The notes below the pieces were generated by a model. It saw nothing but the letters and a program-made list of their open reading frames with translations, ran no database searches and was not told the DNA's origin. This document shows positions 8,983 through 16,834 of a DNA stretch of 64,000 bases, one piece after another. Each line of letters opens with the position of its first letter. The stretch's first letter is position 1. This stretch comes from Colwellia sp. PAMC 21821. GTDB taxonomy: Bacteria; Pseudomonadota; Gammaproteobacteria; Enterobacterales; Alteromonadaceae. A program made the translations under genes and the position numbers. The stretch is taken from assembly GCF_002077175.1 (NCBI RefSeq), contig NZ_CP014943.1:4820301-4884300 (forward strand), read 5' to 3'.

Positions 8983-9375
8983 TTAATTAGCTTTTAGGTC
9001 TAAAATAAACGGCTTACCACCAAAACCATGTTTATTACATTTGGCACGTACTATTACCTTAGATATTTCTGCTGGAATTTTGATATCACACTGACTACGT
9101 GTAAATGGTTGCTCATTATCGTGAGGGTGAGCAAGTTGACGGTATCCAAGTTGATTACCCTCTAAATCTATAACTTCCCAGCCATCTGCGTAATGCTCCC
9201 AGCCTTGGTCATTGTGTCGAACTGAAGTACCAAAACACCAACTACCGCTTGATTTTTCAGTAGCTATAACGTTTGTAACCTGAGCATATTCTAAAGAAAT
9301 TGAATAAGTATCTATATCAACTTTTGATGCGAATACTGATGATGCAAACATCGATAATATTAATAGTAACCTCAT
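8983..9375 (-). CDS. secreted hypothetical protein, cassette gene
   Basis: 130 residues. The signal peptide is MRLLLILSMFASSVFA. The mature part has three Cys (SWCFG, QCDIKI, AKCNKH), probably disulphide-forming, and a beta-rich composition with an AHPHDNEQPF segment. No family recognised. A single-gene cassette between attC sites. Confidence 0.65.
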   Translation of the reverse strand: MRLLLILSMFASSVFASKVDIDTYSISLEYAQVTNVIATEKSSGSWCFGTSVRHNDQGWEHYADGWEVIDLEGNQLGYRQLAHPHDNEQPFTRSQCDIKIPAEISKVIVRAKCNKHGFGGKPFILDLKAN

Positions 9376-9397
9376 GTAAACCTCGTTTCACTGTAAG

Positions 9398-9490
9398 ATA
9401 TCGCCTATTTAAGCGGAAAATGTAATTGGCTATAATGTGGGCACTGTGAAATAGCCAACTCTATTTTTACGTTTGAATTTTTTGTTAAAT
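9398..9490 (-). repeat. attC site
   Basis: ATCGCCTATTTAAGCGG to CGTTTGAATTTTTTGTTAAAT. The terminal GTTAAAT fits the integron core GTTRRRY exactly. Inner pair AATTGGCTATAATG / AATAGCCAACTC. Confidence 0.8.
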
Positions 9491-9507
9491 GTTTTATGTT
9501 TTATGTT

Positions 9508-9909
9508 TTAAGCACCAAGTAAAACTAAGTGCTTAATATGTTTGTAGCGTAAAGACATAGAAATACAATGCGCTAACTCTTTGGGAATTTCTTGCTCAAT
9601 ATTTAAAATGATTGCACGATTACCGTCATATTTAAAGATATCACCATAAACTTCTTTAAAAGTCTCAACTAGAGATGTTTTACAATTAAAGTAAATGCAG
9701 TGTTGCTCTGGGTATTTCGCTTTCCAATCAAATCTAACTGTACTACCACTCTTTGAAACATAACTAGGCTCACCCCATTTTAAGGTTTCCGTTAAATCAG
9801 ATATGCCATCTTGTTTAGCCACACTCAGAATTAGGTCACGTATATTGCTGAGTAAAACAGCAACATTTTCTGGATAGGTTTCAAATTTTTGTTTAACACT
9901 TAAATTCAT
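9508..9909 (-). CDS. DUF1801-family protein, cassette gene
   Basis: 133 residues matching the DUF1801/YdhG-like fold. The N-terminal segment is FETYPENVAVLLSNIRDLIL, followed by LKWGEPSYV and a C-terminal LRYKHIKHL. The biochemical role of the family is unknown. I prefer the ATG at 9909 because family members begin about there. An in-frame ATG 30 bases further upstream lies in the attC core itself. Confidence 0.75.
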   Translation of the reverse strand: MNLSVKQKFETYPENVAVLLSNIRDLILSVAKQDGISDLTETLKWGEPSYVSKSGSTVRFDWKAKYPEQHCIYFNCKTSLVETFKEVYGDIFKYDGNRAIILNIEQEIPKELAHCISMSLRYKHIKHLVLLGA

Positions 9910-9935
9910 TAGATAACTCACAATATCAAAAACAT

Positions 9936-10028
9936 ACAACGCCTCGTTAGGGGCTAAAAATTGTTAGCTAAAATGAGTGACAAAGGAGCAAAAGCCAACT
10001 GTCATTTTTCAGTTTAAATGCCTTACCT
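9936..10028 (-). repeat. attC site
   Basis: ACAACGCCTCGTTAGGGGC to CAGTTTAAATGCCTTACC. The inner pair is TTGTTAGCTAAAATGAG / AAAGCCAACTGTCA around a GTGACAAAGGAGC centre. Confidence 0.85.
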
Positions 10029-10082
10029 TTTTAGCCTCAAAACTTATAAGCACTATCAATAGTGGCCTGACTATAATAAAAC

Positions 10083-11090
10083 CTAGATTAAATAAGGCTT
10101 TCCAAAAGTAGGAATAATGACTTTTAGAGGATCCATGTTTAATTTCTTAATTTCTTCTTGAAGCGTCTCAATTGGATCATTATATCCCTCATCAGTTAAC
10201 TTAAAAGTCCCAAAGTGAATCCCGATCATCTTTTTACTCTCTAGGTCTTTAAATGCTTGTAGAGAATCCTTTGGATTAAGATGGGCATCTTTCATGAACC
10301 ATCTAGGCTCATAAGCACCAATTGGAATCAAAGAAAGATCCGGTGCCCCTAGCTTCTCTTTAATGCTTTTAAAGAACTTCCCGTATCCTGTGTCTCCGGC
10401 AAAGTAGATCTTATAAGCATTTTCAATATAAAACCCACCCCAAAGCATTTCTCTTTTATCGAATAGGCCTCTTGCCGACCAGTGCTGTGAGGGAACAAAA
10501 GTAATCTTAGTTTTATTAGTTGTAATACTTTGCCACCAATCCAGATCGACAGCGGCATTAATTCCGTTATCTTCTAAAAATGACTTCGTTTTCAACCCTG
10601 CAAAGACTTTGGGAGCATCCCTGTCATTTAAGCGCTTGAGCGTATCAAGATCTAGGTGGTCATAATGATTATGAGAAATAAGAACAATATCAATTGGAGG
10701 CAGATCATCAAAGGCAATACCAGGTTTAACGACTCTCTTGGGTCCAGCAAATTGAACAGGTGAAGCTCTGAGAGAATATTGAGGATCTGTTAATATGTTT
10801 AAATTATCAACCTGAATAAGAACTGATGCATGGTTGATGACAGTAATAATTGGCTTTACAGATCTTTGGCTAGCAGGTTTAAACTGCTTAGAGTCAATTT
10901 CATCTGGCCAAGGAGTAGATTCACTCATACTACCCATTTTCCACTTGAGCAAATCAACTATACTTTTATCTTCAAAGGGTTCAATGTTATCAAATTTAAT
11001 ACCATCAAAAGGGGCATTAGTCTTTGCATGAGGTTGAGATGTGCAGGAGGAGAGTAAAACGGTAAATATTAACCATGATAATTTTTTCAT
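10083..11090 (-). CDS. MBL-fold metallohydrolase lipoprotein (NAPE-PLD/UlaG-like)
   Basis: A 335-residue metallo-beta-lactamase-fold hydrolase. A lipoprotein signal with lipobox LSSC puts Cys16 at the mature N-terminus, so it is membrane-anchored. The metal-binding motif SHNHYDHLD (His140, His142, Asp144, His145) is intact, and FAGDTGYGKFF and GIHFGTFKLT give later ligands. The overall layout is that of the NAPE-phospholipase D-like branch; the substrate is unknown. It is in cassette orientation right of the attC at 9936-10028 and is one of the longest cassette genes here. Confidence 0.82.
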   Translation of the reverse strand: MKKLSWLIFTVLLSSCTSQPHAKTNAPFDGIKFDNIEPFEDKSIVDLLKWKMGSMSESTPWPDEIDSKQFKPASQRSVKPIITVINHASVLIQVDNLNILTDPQYSLRASPVQFAGPKRVVKPGIAFDDLPPIDIVLISHNHYDHLDLDTLKRLNDRDAPKVFAGLKTKSFLEDNGINAAVDLDWWQSITTNKTKITFVPSQHWSARGLFDKREMLWGGFYIENAYKIYFAGDTGYGKFFKSIKEKLGAPDLSLIPIGAYEPRWFMKDAHLNPKDSLQAFKDLESKKMIGIHFGTFKLTDEGYNDPIETLQEEIKKLNMDPLKVIIPTFGKPYLI

Positions 11091-11175
11091 TTAGCTTGCT
11101 CATTTTTTCTTAGTATTTATTTAAAATCAAAACACATTACGTAACGTATAAACTTAGGCGTTAAATTATAGGTTA

Positions 11176-11289
11176 ATGAATATATTTTCAATACTTAAGA
11201 AAAAACCAATTAAAAAATTGGACAAACTTTATGAAAGTAAACTTGAAAAATCTATGCATGCCCAGCGTAAAGGCGATATAAAATTATAG
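11176..11289 (+). pseudogene. remnant of a DUF6435-like small protein
   Basis: A 37-codon frame, with LKKKPIKKLDKLYESKLEKS followed by MHAQRKGDI, closely resembles the start of the roughly 60-residue DUF6435 family. It stops early at TAG. Sequence beyond the stop, in another frame (LAEALKYKF-like), looks like the rest of the family, so a frameshift is likely. It faces against the array. Confidence 0.45.
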
Positions 11290-11357
11290 GTAATAACAAC
11301 AACTTTAGCTGAAGCTTTAAAATACAAATTTTAGAACTACAAGTCTTTGTTAAAAAA

Positions 11358-11455
11358 CATAACACGTTGCTAAGCGTAAATAATGGTTGGTTAAAATAAG
11401 CGACGAATGAGTAAAAACCAACTTTTATTTTCCTTGTTCAAACGCTTGTTAGCAT
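11358..11455 (-). repeat. attC site
   Basis: CATAACACGTTGCTAAGCG to TTCAAACGCTTGTTAGCATC. The inner pair is GGTTGGTTAAAATAAGCGA / AAAAACCAACTTT. This is the attC of the cassette that now contains the IS3 element. Confidence 0.85.
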
Positions 11456-11555
11456 CTCAACTCAAGGATACTATCAACTCTATCTTGTGTTTTGACGTGG
11501 TCTAATTGATTCGACTACCTCAGTTAAGACATAATTGACTTAACTGGAGATATAA

Positions 11556-11849
11556 ATGAAAAACCGTAAAACTTATTCAAAAGAATTCAAACTAGATGCA
11601 ATCACCCTCGTTAGGGATCAAAACTATCCTGTAGCTGAAGCTGCTAGAAATCTAGACGTCAGTGCGCAAGTGCTTGGCCGATGGATCAAAGAAGCTGAAA
11701 ATGATGATGGTCATGCTTTTAGAGGAAATGGAAAGCTTACGCCAGAGCAAGATGAAATCCGTAAACTTAAAGCCCAAGTCAAGCGCCTAGAAATGGAGCG
11801 TGAAATATTAAAAAAAGCGACGGTCTTCTTTGCAAAGGAAACGAAGTAA
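11556..11849 (+). CDS. IS3-family transposase OrfA
   Basis: 97 residues: an N-terminal helix-turn-helix (KLDAITLVRDQNYPVAEAAR) and a C-terminal leucine-zipper-like coiled coil (EIRKLKAQVKRLEMEREILK). It binds the IS ends, and in this family is joined to OrfB by -1 frameshifting. Confidence 0.9.
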   Translation: MKNRKTYSKEFKLDAITLVRDQNYPVAEAARNLDVSAQVLGRWIKEAENDDGHAFRGNGKLTPEQDEIRKLKAQVKRLEMEREILKKATVFFAKETK

Positions 11850-11887
11850 TATATTCGTTTGTTGCCCAACATAAGAAGATCTGGCCC

Positions 11888-12724
11888 GTGATACTGATGT
11901 GTCGCGTATTGGGTGTAAGAAGTAACAACTATTATAGTTATCAAAAAAGAAAGGCTCAAAAGCCCATTGATACAACGCATCAAGAGATGTTGGAATGGGT
12001 AAAAGACATCGCTAAGTTTAGCGACAATACTTATGGCGCAAGACGTATTCAAAAATCCTTAAATGCACTTAGTTACCCTGTTAGCCGCAGAAAAACAGCG
12101 CAGTTAATGAAAGAGGCGAATGTTTGGGTGCGTTATAAGAAAAAATATAAAGCAACGACAAATAGCGAACACAACAAGCCCATTTATGCGAACGAACTTG
12201 AGCAAAACTTTGATGTTCAACAACCTGATCAAGCGTGGGTGCAAGATATTACCTACATCTGGACTTCAGAAGGCTGGCTATATTTGGCGATAGTAATCGA
12301 CCTATACTCGCGTAAAGTTGTTGGTTGGAGCATGGGCACACGGATGAAAGCTCAACTTGTTTGTGATGCGCTCACGATGGCAATGTGGCAACGAAAACCT
12401 AAGGCAGGATTGATAGTACATTCAGATCAAGGCGTTCAATATGCGAGTCATCAATATAGGCGAATACTCAGGTTACATGGCTTTGTGGGCAGCATGAGTA
12501 AGAAAGGTTGCTGCTGGGATAATGCGGTAGCAGAGAGCTTCTTTGGTAGCTTAAAACAAGAGCGCGTACATTGGCGTAACTATCAAACCCGTTATGACGC
12601 TCAACAAGATGTGATGAACTACATAACGATGTGGTACAACAGCAACCGATTGCACTCATATCTGGGCTACCAAAGTCCAAATGTGTATGAAGGCAAAGAA
12701 AGAGAATTGAAAAAGGTAGCTTAA
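11888..12724 (+). CDS. IS3-family transposase OrfB (DDE)
   Basis: The 278-residue catalytic part with an intact DDE triad: the Asp of VQDITYIW, the Asp of HSDQGVQYAS and the Glu of DNAVAESFFGSLKQE, the last two spaced as in IS3-type integrase cores. The frame extends upstream of the ATG towards orfA, as expected for expression by frameshift. It looks functional. Confidence 0.9.
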   Translation: MILMCRVLGVRSNNYYSYQKRKAQKPIDTTHQEMLEWVKDIAKFSDNTYGARRIQKSLNALSYPVSRRKTAQLMKEANVWVRYKKKYKATTNSEHNKPIYANELEQNFDVQQPDQAWVQDITYIWTSEGWLYLAIVIDLYSRKVVGWSMGTRMKAQLVCDALTMAMWQRKPKAGLIVHSDQGVQYASHQYRRILRLHGFVGSMSKKGCCWDNAVAESFFGSLKQERVHWRNYQTRYDAQQDVMNYITMWYNSNRLHSYLGYQSPNVYEGKERELKKVA

Positions 12725-12729
12725 CGAAC

Positions 12730-13053
12730 TTAACTGGGGTGTCTGAATTTAGTTGACCAGGTCATTTCTTGGCTGAACATTTGAAATTGCTCTACAGTAA
12801 AAACACCATAACTTTTTAATGCAACTAATTTCAACAATGCATTATTACGAGTTGGATTATTGAACATCTCAGCAATTTTTGCATCTTCGTCTTGAATTAA
12901 GCCATATAGATCTAAGTAAGACTTATGCTCAGCCCCTTTTCTATTTTTAGCTAGCTCATCAACTTTAACAAATATTAATTCACAAGCTTTGGCCGTTAAA
13001 TCACTTAGTAGCTTTCGGAATAGTTTCCAATCTTTTTCAGGTACAGATGACAT
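12730..13053 (-). pseudogene. cassette gene with its 3' end replaced by IS3
   Basis: A hypothetical, mainly helical protein that begins MSSVPEKDWKLFRKLLSDLT. The last residues of the present frame (MTWSTKFRHPS) are encoded by the IS3 end. Removing the IS and one TTT copy restores a frame ending FSQENTR and a stop at about 11475, just before the attC. Only the last three residues were lost, so the truncated product may still work. No family recognised. Confidence 0.7.
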
Positions 13054-13073
13054 ACTAGGCTCTCATTGAGTGC

Positions 13074-13168
13074 AAACGCCCCTTTAAGGGACTGATAATA
13101 GTTTGCTAATATTGTGAAGCGAAGCTAAACCGAACAAACTGTTAGCAGACCCGCTTTAAATTCTTATG
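13074..13168 (-). repeat. attC site
   Basis: AAACGCCCCTTTAAGGGAC to AGACCCGCTTTAAATTCTTATG. The inner pair is AGTTTGCTAATATTG / CGAACAAACTGTTA around GTGAAGCGAAGC. Confidence 0.82.
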
Positions 13169-13523
13169 TGCCAGATAAACACCAAACTGCAAATTCATTA
13201 CCACTAGGCTCGATAAAGTGAAATCGACTCCCTCCAGGAAATGAGAAAATTGGAGTCGAAATTTTACCACCAAATGATTCTACAGTAGCTTGAGCTTGCT
13301 CCAAGTCCTCAGTTAATAATACAAGCAAGGCAGAGCCATTTGAAACTAGCGAAGACAAATCCGATTTGTAGAAACCACCATCTAATCCTTCATCAGTAAA
13401 AGCAGTATAATCGGGACCGAAGTCAGTAAAGCTCCAACCAAATGCGTCCTCGAAGAACTTTTTTGTTTCGGGAATATTTTTGGCGGGTAATTCTACATAG
13501 TTTAACTTTAAATTTGTCGGCAT
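13164..13523 (-). CDS. VOC-family (glyoxalase/bleomycin-resistance fold) protein
   Basis: 119 residues with the two beta-alpha-beta-beta-beta modules of the VOC superfamily: KLNYVELPAKNIPETKKFFE at the N-terminus and GKISTPIFSFPGGSRFHFIEPSGNEFAVW at the C-terminus. His, Glu and the terminal module suggest a metal site. The substrate cannot be read from the sequence. A typical single-gene cassette; the stop lies in the attC arm. Confidence 0.82.
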   Translation of the reverse strand: MPTNLKLNYVELPAKNIPETKKFFEDAFGWSFTDFGPDYTAFTDEGLDGGFYKSDLSSLVSNGSALLVLLTEDLEQAQATVESFGGKISTPIFSFPGGSRFHFIEPSGNEFAVWCLSGT

Positions 13524-13542
13524 AACGTAAATCCTTTTGGCA

Positions 13543-13639
13543 CTTAACGAGCATCATAATGAGATAAAAACTATTGGTTAAAATAAGCGACGCAGGAGCA
13601 AAACCAACTGTTTTTTGTCCCGTTTGAACAGCTTAACAC
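13543..13639 (-). repeat. attC site
   Basis: CTTAACGAGCATCATAATGAG to CCCGTTTGAACAGCTTAACAC. The inner pair is CTATTGGTTAAAATAAG / CAAAACCAACTGTT. Confidence 0.82.
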
Positions 13640-13989
13640 TACTTTTGTGCTTGCCTGTAAACCCTTAATTCGTTTAACAACCAATCCTGACTTTTCAATG
13701 GAGCGTTACTGCTGCAATGAATTTTATAATATTTACCCGACATTTTACTCTTAGTCGCAGAATACTTTATAAAGTCTTCTGTTGATTCGATATCTTCGGC
13801 GTAATATGCATACTTCTTGTTTATATGCTCTACAGCTTCTTTACCATTATGCATAGTGCCATTGCGCTCATACTTACATTCAGTAGATGCTACAAAGCTT
13901 AAAAGATGTTTAATTTCTTCTTGAGTCGAAGCGATAACATTTAAAGAAAATGCTGACAATAAAATTATGAATACTTTACTCAGATTCAA
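13639..13989 (-). CDS. DUF5329-family secreted protein (TTG start)
   Basis: 116 residues. A hydrophobic signal (KVFIILLSAFSLNVIA) is followed by the DUF5329 body: EEIKHLLSFVASTECKYERN, GKEAVEHINKKYAYY, then GKYYKIHC. The two Cys are conserved in the family. The function is unknown; it is probably periplasmic. The TTG at 13989 is chosen because GGAG lies eight bases upstream and it starts the signal peptide. The longer ATG frame begins in attC sequence. Confidence 0.72.
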   Translation of the reverse strand: MNLSKVFIILLSAFSLNVIASTQEEIKHLLSFVASTECKYERNGTMHNGKEAVEHINKKYAYYAEDIESTEDFIKYSATKSKMSGKYYKIHCSSNAPLKSQDWLLNELRVYRQAQK

Positions 13990-14008
13990 GTGACGATCTC
14001 CAGTAGTG

Positions 14009-14098
14009 CTAACACTTACATAAGCGGGACATACGTTGGCTAAAATATTGAACAGAGTGAAAACAGCCAACTGTATTTTTCCGTTTGAAGTTGTTAGG
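14009..14098 (-). repeat. attC site
   Basis: CTAACACTTACATAAGCGGG to TTCCGTTTGAAGTTGTTAGG. The inner pair is CGTTGGCTAAAATATTG / AAACAGCCAACTGTA. Confidence 0.8.
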
Positions 14099-14113
14099 TA
14101 AATTTACACCATA

Positions 14114-14368
14114 TTATGATGTTGTCATATCCAAAACAAAAAACAATAGCGCTTCAAGAGAATTTTCCCAAAAGCCTTTTTTAGCATCGTTTTTTTGATA
14201 CTGCTTATCCAAACATTCCTTAAATAAATCATCACCCGATTTAGCGCCATTATTTTCAGTTTTATTGGCGACTTCGATGCAGTTATTAGTGTTAACGGAA
14301 TGACCAGATGTACAGCCAGATAAAGAGTTAGCGACCAACAGAACGAGTATTAATTTTTTCAAAAACAT
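14114..14368 (-). CDS. small lipoprotein, cassette gene
   Basis: 84 residues; lipobox LSGC near residue 19 after a hydrophobic signal. The mature part is polar (NNCIEVANKTENNG, DDLFKECLDKQYQKN) and ends in a hydrophobic helix. No family recognised. It is flanked by a normal attC on its right-hand (upstream) neighbour's side pattern only if 14397-14478 is accepted as a divergent site. Confidence 0.55.
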   Translation of the reverse strand: MFLKKLILVLLVANSLSGCTSGHSVNTNNCIEVANKTENNGAKSGDDLFKECLDKQYQKNDAKKGFWENSLEALLFFVLDMTTS

Positions 14369-14396
14369 CCTATTTGACTCAAAACTTGAAATTTAC

Positions 14397-14478
14397 CTAA
14401 CGATTTTTATAAATGGCGCACGTTTTTTTCGCGGCCAGTTAAGGCCCATTTTTGGCCGTAACGGTAATTAATAAACTT
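14397..14478 (-). repeat. divergent attC-like site
   Basis: The complement ends in TCGTTAGGTAAATT, a perfect GTTRRRY core, and the region holds long imperfect palindromes (GGCCAGTTAAGGCCC, TTGGCCGTAACGG). The interior does not resemble the other attC sites of this array, so it may derive from another integron class. Confidence 0.5.
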
Positions 14479-14486
14479 AGATACAT

Positions 14487-14768
14487 TTAATTTGAATACT
14501 TATTGTATAGCTTTTCACCAAAACACCACGAAAGTTTGCCATATAAAAAACCGGCTATTAGCCAAATACTAATTGAAAACACTATGTGACCGATAGTTTT
14601 TTCTGCTTCATACGGAACCCCAAAAATCATTGGAAATATACCGTTGACAACAAACATAAACAACGTCCAAAAAAGCACATGTGTTTTCCAAAAAGCTAAC
14701 TCTCCGCCTTCTCTTTGCTTAAACCACAAATCATGTTGAAATTTTGACCAATACCAAGGGTGTTTCAT
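14487..14768 (-). CDS. two-TM membrane protein, cassette gene
   Basis: 93 residues: a Trp-rich N-terminus (MKHPWYWSKFQHDLWFKQRE), then two hydrophobic helices and a short basic tail. No family recognised. It is located between two attC-like sites. Confidence 0.55.
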   Translation of the reverse strand: MKHPWYWSKFQHDLWFKQREGGELAFWKTHVLFWTLFMFVVNGIFPMIFGVPYEAEKTIGHIVFSISIWLIAGFLYGKLSWCFGEKLYNKYSN

Positions 14769-14777
14769 TGTGTACCA

Positions 14778-14848
14778 ACTCCATAATAAAAAGCTAAGTA
14801 TTGTTGACTAAAATTGTGTAGCGAAGCGTTGCCAGCAGTTAGGTGTTT
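14778..14848 (-). repeat. truncated attC site
   Basis: ATAATAAAAAGCTAAGTATTG, TTGACTAAAATTGTGTAGCG and GCCAGCAGTTAGG are recognisable, but the inner right arm and part of the outer arm are missing compared with its neighbours. Confidence 0.55.
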
Positions 14849-15222
14849 TGCTCGGCAGGCATGTTTTCCATTAACTTAGATAACCAATTACCTACTAACA
14901 GATTTGTTTTATAAATAGGAGTGAAGCTTGAGCTGGTTGGGGTGAGAAAAATTGTATTTTCGATTGAATTAACCACATAAGTAATTTTAATAAAATTCAA
15001 TTTAAAAGGTTTTGCAACACGAGAGTATTGAGATAGTTCGATATTCCTTATTGAGCTACGAGTAATACGATAATTTGATTTTTCACCAACGTATTCTAAG
15101 CCATCACTTGTAAGTGACAACTGCCCCTTATCTGCATATATATAAATATACTTTCCAAAAAATGTACCTTGGTGTTCCGGTGTAGATACATAACAAAATT
15201 GATTCTGAAATTCTTGTCCCAC
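14839..15222 (-). CDS. hypothetical protein, cassette gene (GTG start)
   Basis: 127 residues, beta-rich, with one likely membrane-proximal hydrophobic patch (NTIFLTPTSSSF). No family recognised. I chose the GTG at 15222 because AAGGAG lies six bases upstream. The longer ATG frame begins inside the attC and translates attC sequence. The 3' end runs into the truncated attC, so the C-terminus may be altered. Confidence 0.55.
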   Translation of the reverse strand: MGQEFQNQFCYVSTPEHQGTFFGKYIYIYADKGQLSLTSDGLEYVGEKSNYRITRSSIRNIELSQYSRVAKPFKLNFIKITYVVNSIENTIFLTPTSSSFTPIYKTNLLVGNWLSKLMENMPAEQNT

Positions 15223-15248
15223 AAAATACTCCTTTATTAGTGAAAATA

Positions 15249-15336
15249 TCTTACGCCCAAATAACAAGTGGTCTAAAATAAGCGACGCAGGAGCAAAAAC
15301 CAACTGTTATTTGCCCTTTTGAGTGACTTCTTACAC
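15249..15336 (-). repeat. attC site
   Basis: ATCTTACGCCCAAATAACAAG to TTTTGAGTGACTTCTTACAC. The inner pair is GTGGTCTAAAATAAGCGACG / AAAAACCAACTGTT. Confidence 0.8.
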
Positions 15337-15385
15337 TCTTAATACCATAATATATTATATATGGGTACTAACAAGATTTTAAATT

Positions 15386-15625
15386 ATGGCTAAAAATACA
15401 AGTGTTACACTAGGTGATCATTTTGATCAGTTTATAAACCAACAACTTAAAACTGGTCGTTATGGCTCAGCCAGTGAAATTGTTAGAGCTGGATTAAGAG
15501 CTTTAGAAGATCAAGAAGCTAAGCGTTTGAATTTACGCAATATGCTAATTCAAGGCGAACAGAGCGGTGTTGCAGAATACAACTATGAAAGCTTATTGGT
15601 CGAACTAGATAAAGATAACCATTAA
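15386..15625 (+). CDS. parD: ParD-type antitoxin (ribbon-helix-helix)
   Basis: 79 residues. The N-terminal RHH domain (NTSVTLGDHFDQFINQQLKT, then GRYGSASEIVRAGLRALE) is that of ParD/CopG antitoxins, which bind DNA and neutralise ParE. It overlaps parE by one base (TAATG). A TATAAT-like AT-rich promoter lies at 15340-15370. It faces opposite to the array, so it must use its own promoter, common for integron toxin-antitoxin cassettes. Confidence 0.87.
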   Translation: MAKNTSVTLGDHFDQFINQQLKTGRYGSASEIVRAGLRALEDQEAKRLNLRNMLIQGEQSGVAEYNYESLLVELDKDNH

Positions 15626-15918
15626 TGAAGAAGTTTGTATTATCCTCAAAAGCTATAACAGACTTAATTAAAATAGCCAAATATACTCAAATAACATGGG
15701 GACTTTCTCAGCGGAATGATTATCTAAAAATTTTAGACAATACGTTTCATTTATTAGCTGATGAAGCCGAGCTAGGTATTAACTGTGATTATATTAGAGA
15801 AGGTTACAGCAAATACCCACAAGCTAGCCATGTGATTTATTACAAAGAATATAAAAACAACCAGATCTTTATAGTGCGAATATTGCATAAAAGTATGGAT
15901 ATTAACTCCGCACTCTAA
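15625..15918 (+). CDS. parE: ParE-type toxin (RelE/ParE superfamily)
   Basis: 97 residues with the ParE fold pattern: FVLSSKAITDLIKIAKYTQ, the WG motif, DEAELGINCDYIREGYSKYP and the C-terminal IFIVRILHKSMD. Family members poison DNA gyrase. It is translated with parD through the overlapping start. Its likely role in the array is to stabilise the surrounding cassettes against loss (inference from other integrons). Confidence 0.87.
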   Translation: MKKFVLSSKAITDLIKIAKYTQITWGLSQRNDYLKILDNTFHLLADEAELGINCDYIREGYSKYPQASHVIYYKEYKNNQIFIVRILHKSMDINSAL

Positions 15919-15923
15919 GAAAA

Positions 15924-16019
15924 ATATAACGCTTTGCTAAGCGGCTAAAAATAGCTAGCTATAATAGCGAGGAACGAGCACAGCCAGCTATTTTTTTTGT
16001 CCGTTTAAGCAACTTATGC
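15924..16019 (-). repeat. attC site
   Basis: ATATAACGCTTTGCTAAGCGG to CCGTTTAAGCAACTTATGC. The inner pair is ATAGCTAGCTATAATAGCGA / CACAGCCAGCTATT. It is nearly identical, in opposite orientation, to the plus-strand attC at 25428-25525. Confidence 0.88.
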
Positions 16020-16418
16020 TGTAATTGCGACACTGTATTCTTTAGTTTTCAATTTAACTATTTGGGGTTTACTTACACTAATTAATCCAAGTAAGTTAGT
16101 GGCTTTAACAAATATTAACATGGTACGTTTATCTTTGGTGTTCCAGCCGAAAACAACAAAATCCTTTCCAGCAAGAAAATTTTGGTTATGGTCTTTATAG
16201 TTTGCAATAGGTATTGTTGCATTTGGGTCTATTGACTCAGTTGCGGTTACATGAATAATTCCAAGACTACTCTTTATGACAACCTGATCCTTATGTCCCT
16301 CTGAATTAGTTTCATTTTCAACGACCTCAGCAACTTCCCCTAAGCCTATTAAGTGCTCAACCACTAAGTGAGCTAAACACTTTTTTCGTTGTTGAACCGA
16401 ATTACCCGTTATTCTCAT
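16014..16418 (-). CDS. hypothetical protein, cassette gene
   Basis: 134 residues, soluble, with an N-terminal helical part (SVQQRKKCLAHLVVEHLIGLG) and a beta-rich part typical of group-I-intron-like endonuclease folds or PD-(D/E)XK relatives, but I cannot assign a family. The ATG at 16418 is chosen for AAGGAAG four to five bases upstream. The stop lies in the attC arm. Confidence 0.55.
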   Translation of the reverse strand: MRITGNSVQQRKKCLAHLVVEHLIGLGEVAEVVENETNSEGHKDQVVIKSSLGIIHVTATESIDPNATIPIANYKDHNQNFLAGKDFVVFGWNTKDKRTMLIFVKATNLLGLISVSKPQIVKLKTKEYSVAITA

Positions 16419-16435
16419 ATTTCTTCCTTGCGGCA

Positions 16436-16530
16436 TATCGCCTCACTAAGAGGCAAATAATAATTGGTTAAAATAAGCGACGAAGGAGCAAAAACCAACT
16501 GTTATTTGCCCTTTTGAGTGACTTGTTATG
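16436..16530 (-). repeat. attC site
   Basis: ATCGCCTCACTAAGAGGC to CCCTTTTGAGTGACTTGTTATG. The inner pair is ATAATTGGTTAAAATAAGCG / AAAAACCAACTGTTAT. It matches the plus-strand attC at 24451-24545 in reverse. Confidence 0.88.
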
Positions 16531-16585
16531 TTTATGAGACTACAATAGACCTAATTAAAGACCACTTTACAGTACTGAGTAATGT

Positions 16586-16834
16586 ATGACAACTAGAATA
16601 CTAACCGAAGCAGCAGCAAGTATTAGTGAATTAAAAGCTAACCCAATGAAAGTAGCACTAAGTGCAAATGGAGAGCCTATTGCTGTATTAAATAGAAATG
16701 AACCTGCTTTTTATTGCGTACCAGCAAAGACTTATGAATTTTTAATGGATCATGTTGAAGATTTAGAGTTATTGGCAATCGCCGAAAGCAGAAGAAATGA
16801 AACAACAATCAAGGTTAGTTTAAATGACCTATGA
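16586..16834 (+). CDS. Phd/YefM-type antitoxin
   Basis: 82 residues: TRILTEAAASISELKANPMK, then EPIAVLNRNEPAFYCVPAKTYEFL, the classic Phd/YefM DNA-binding half, followed by a flexible toxin-binding tail. It overlaps the toxin gene by 11 bases. As with parDE, it faces against the array and has its own upstream promoter region. Confidence 0.87.
   Translation: MTTRILTEAAASISELKANPMKVALSANGEPIAVLNRNEPAFYCVPAKTYEFLMDHVEDLELLAIAESRRNETTIKVSLNDL

Larger units (their letters stand above)
11493..12764 (+). mobile_element. IS3-family insertion sequence
   Basis: A 1272-bp element. The left end reads TGACGTGGTCTAATTGATTC and the right end, complemented, TGACCTGGTCAACTAAATTC; both continue to a shared CAGTTAAG. 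TTT flanks both sides, consistent with the 3-4 bp target duplication of the family. It carries intact orfA and orfB and is inserted into the 3' end of a cassette gene (see 12730-13053). Confidence 0.88.
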
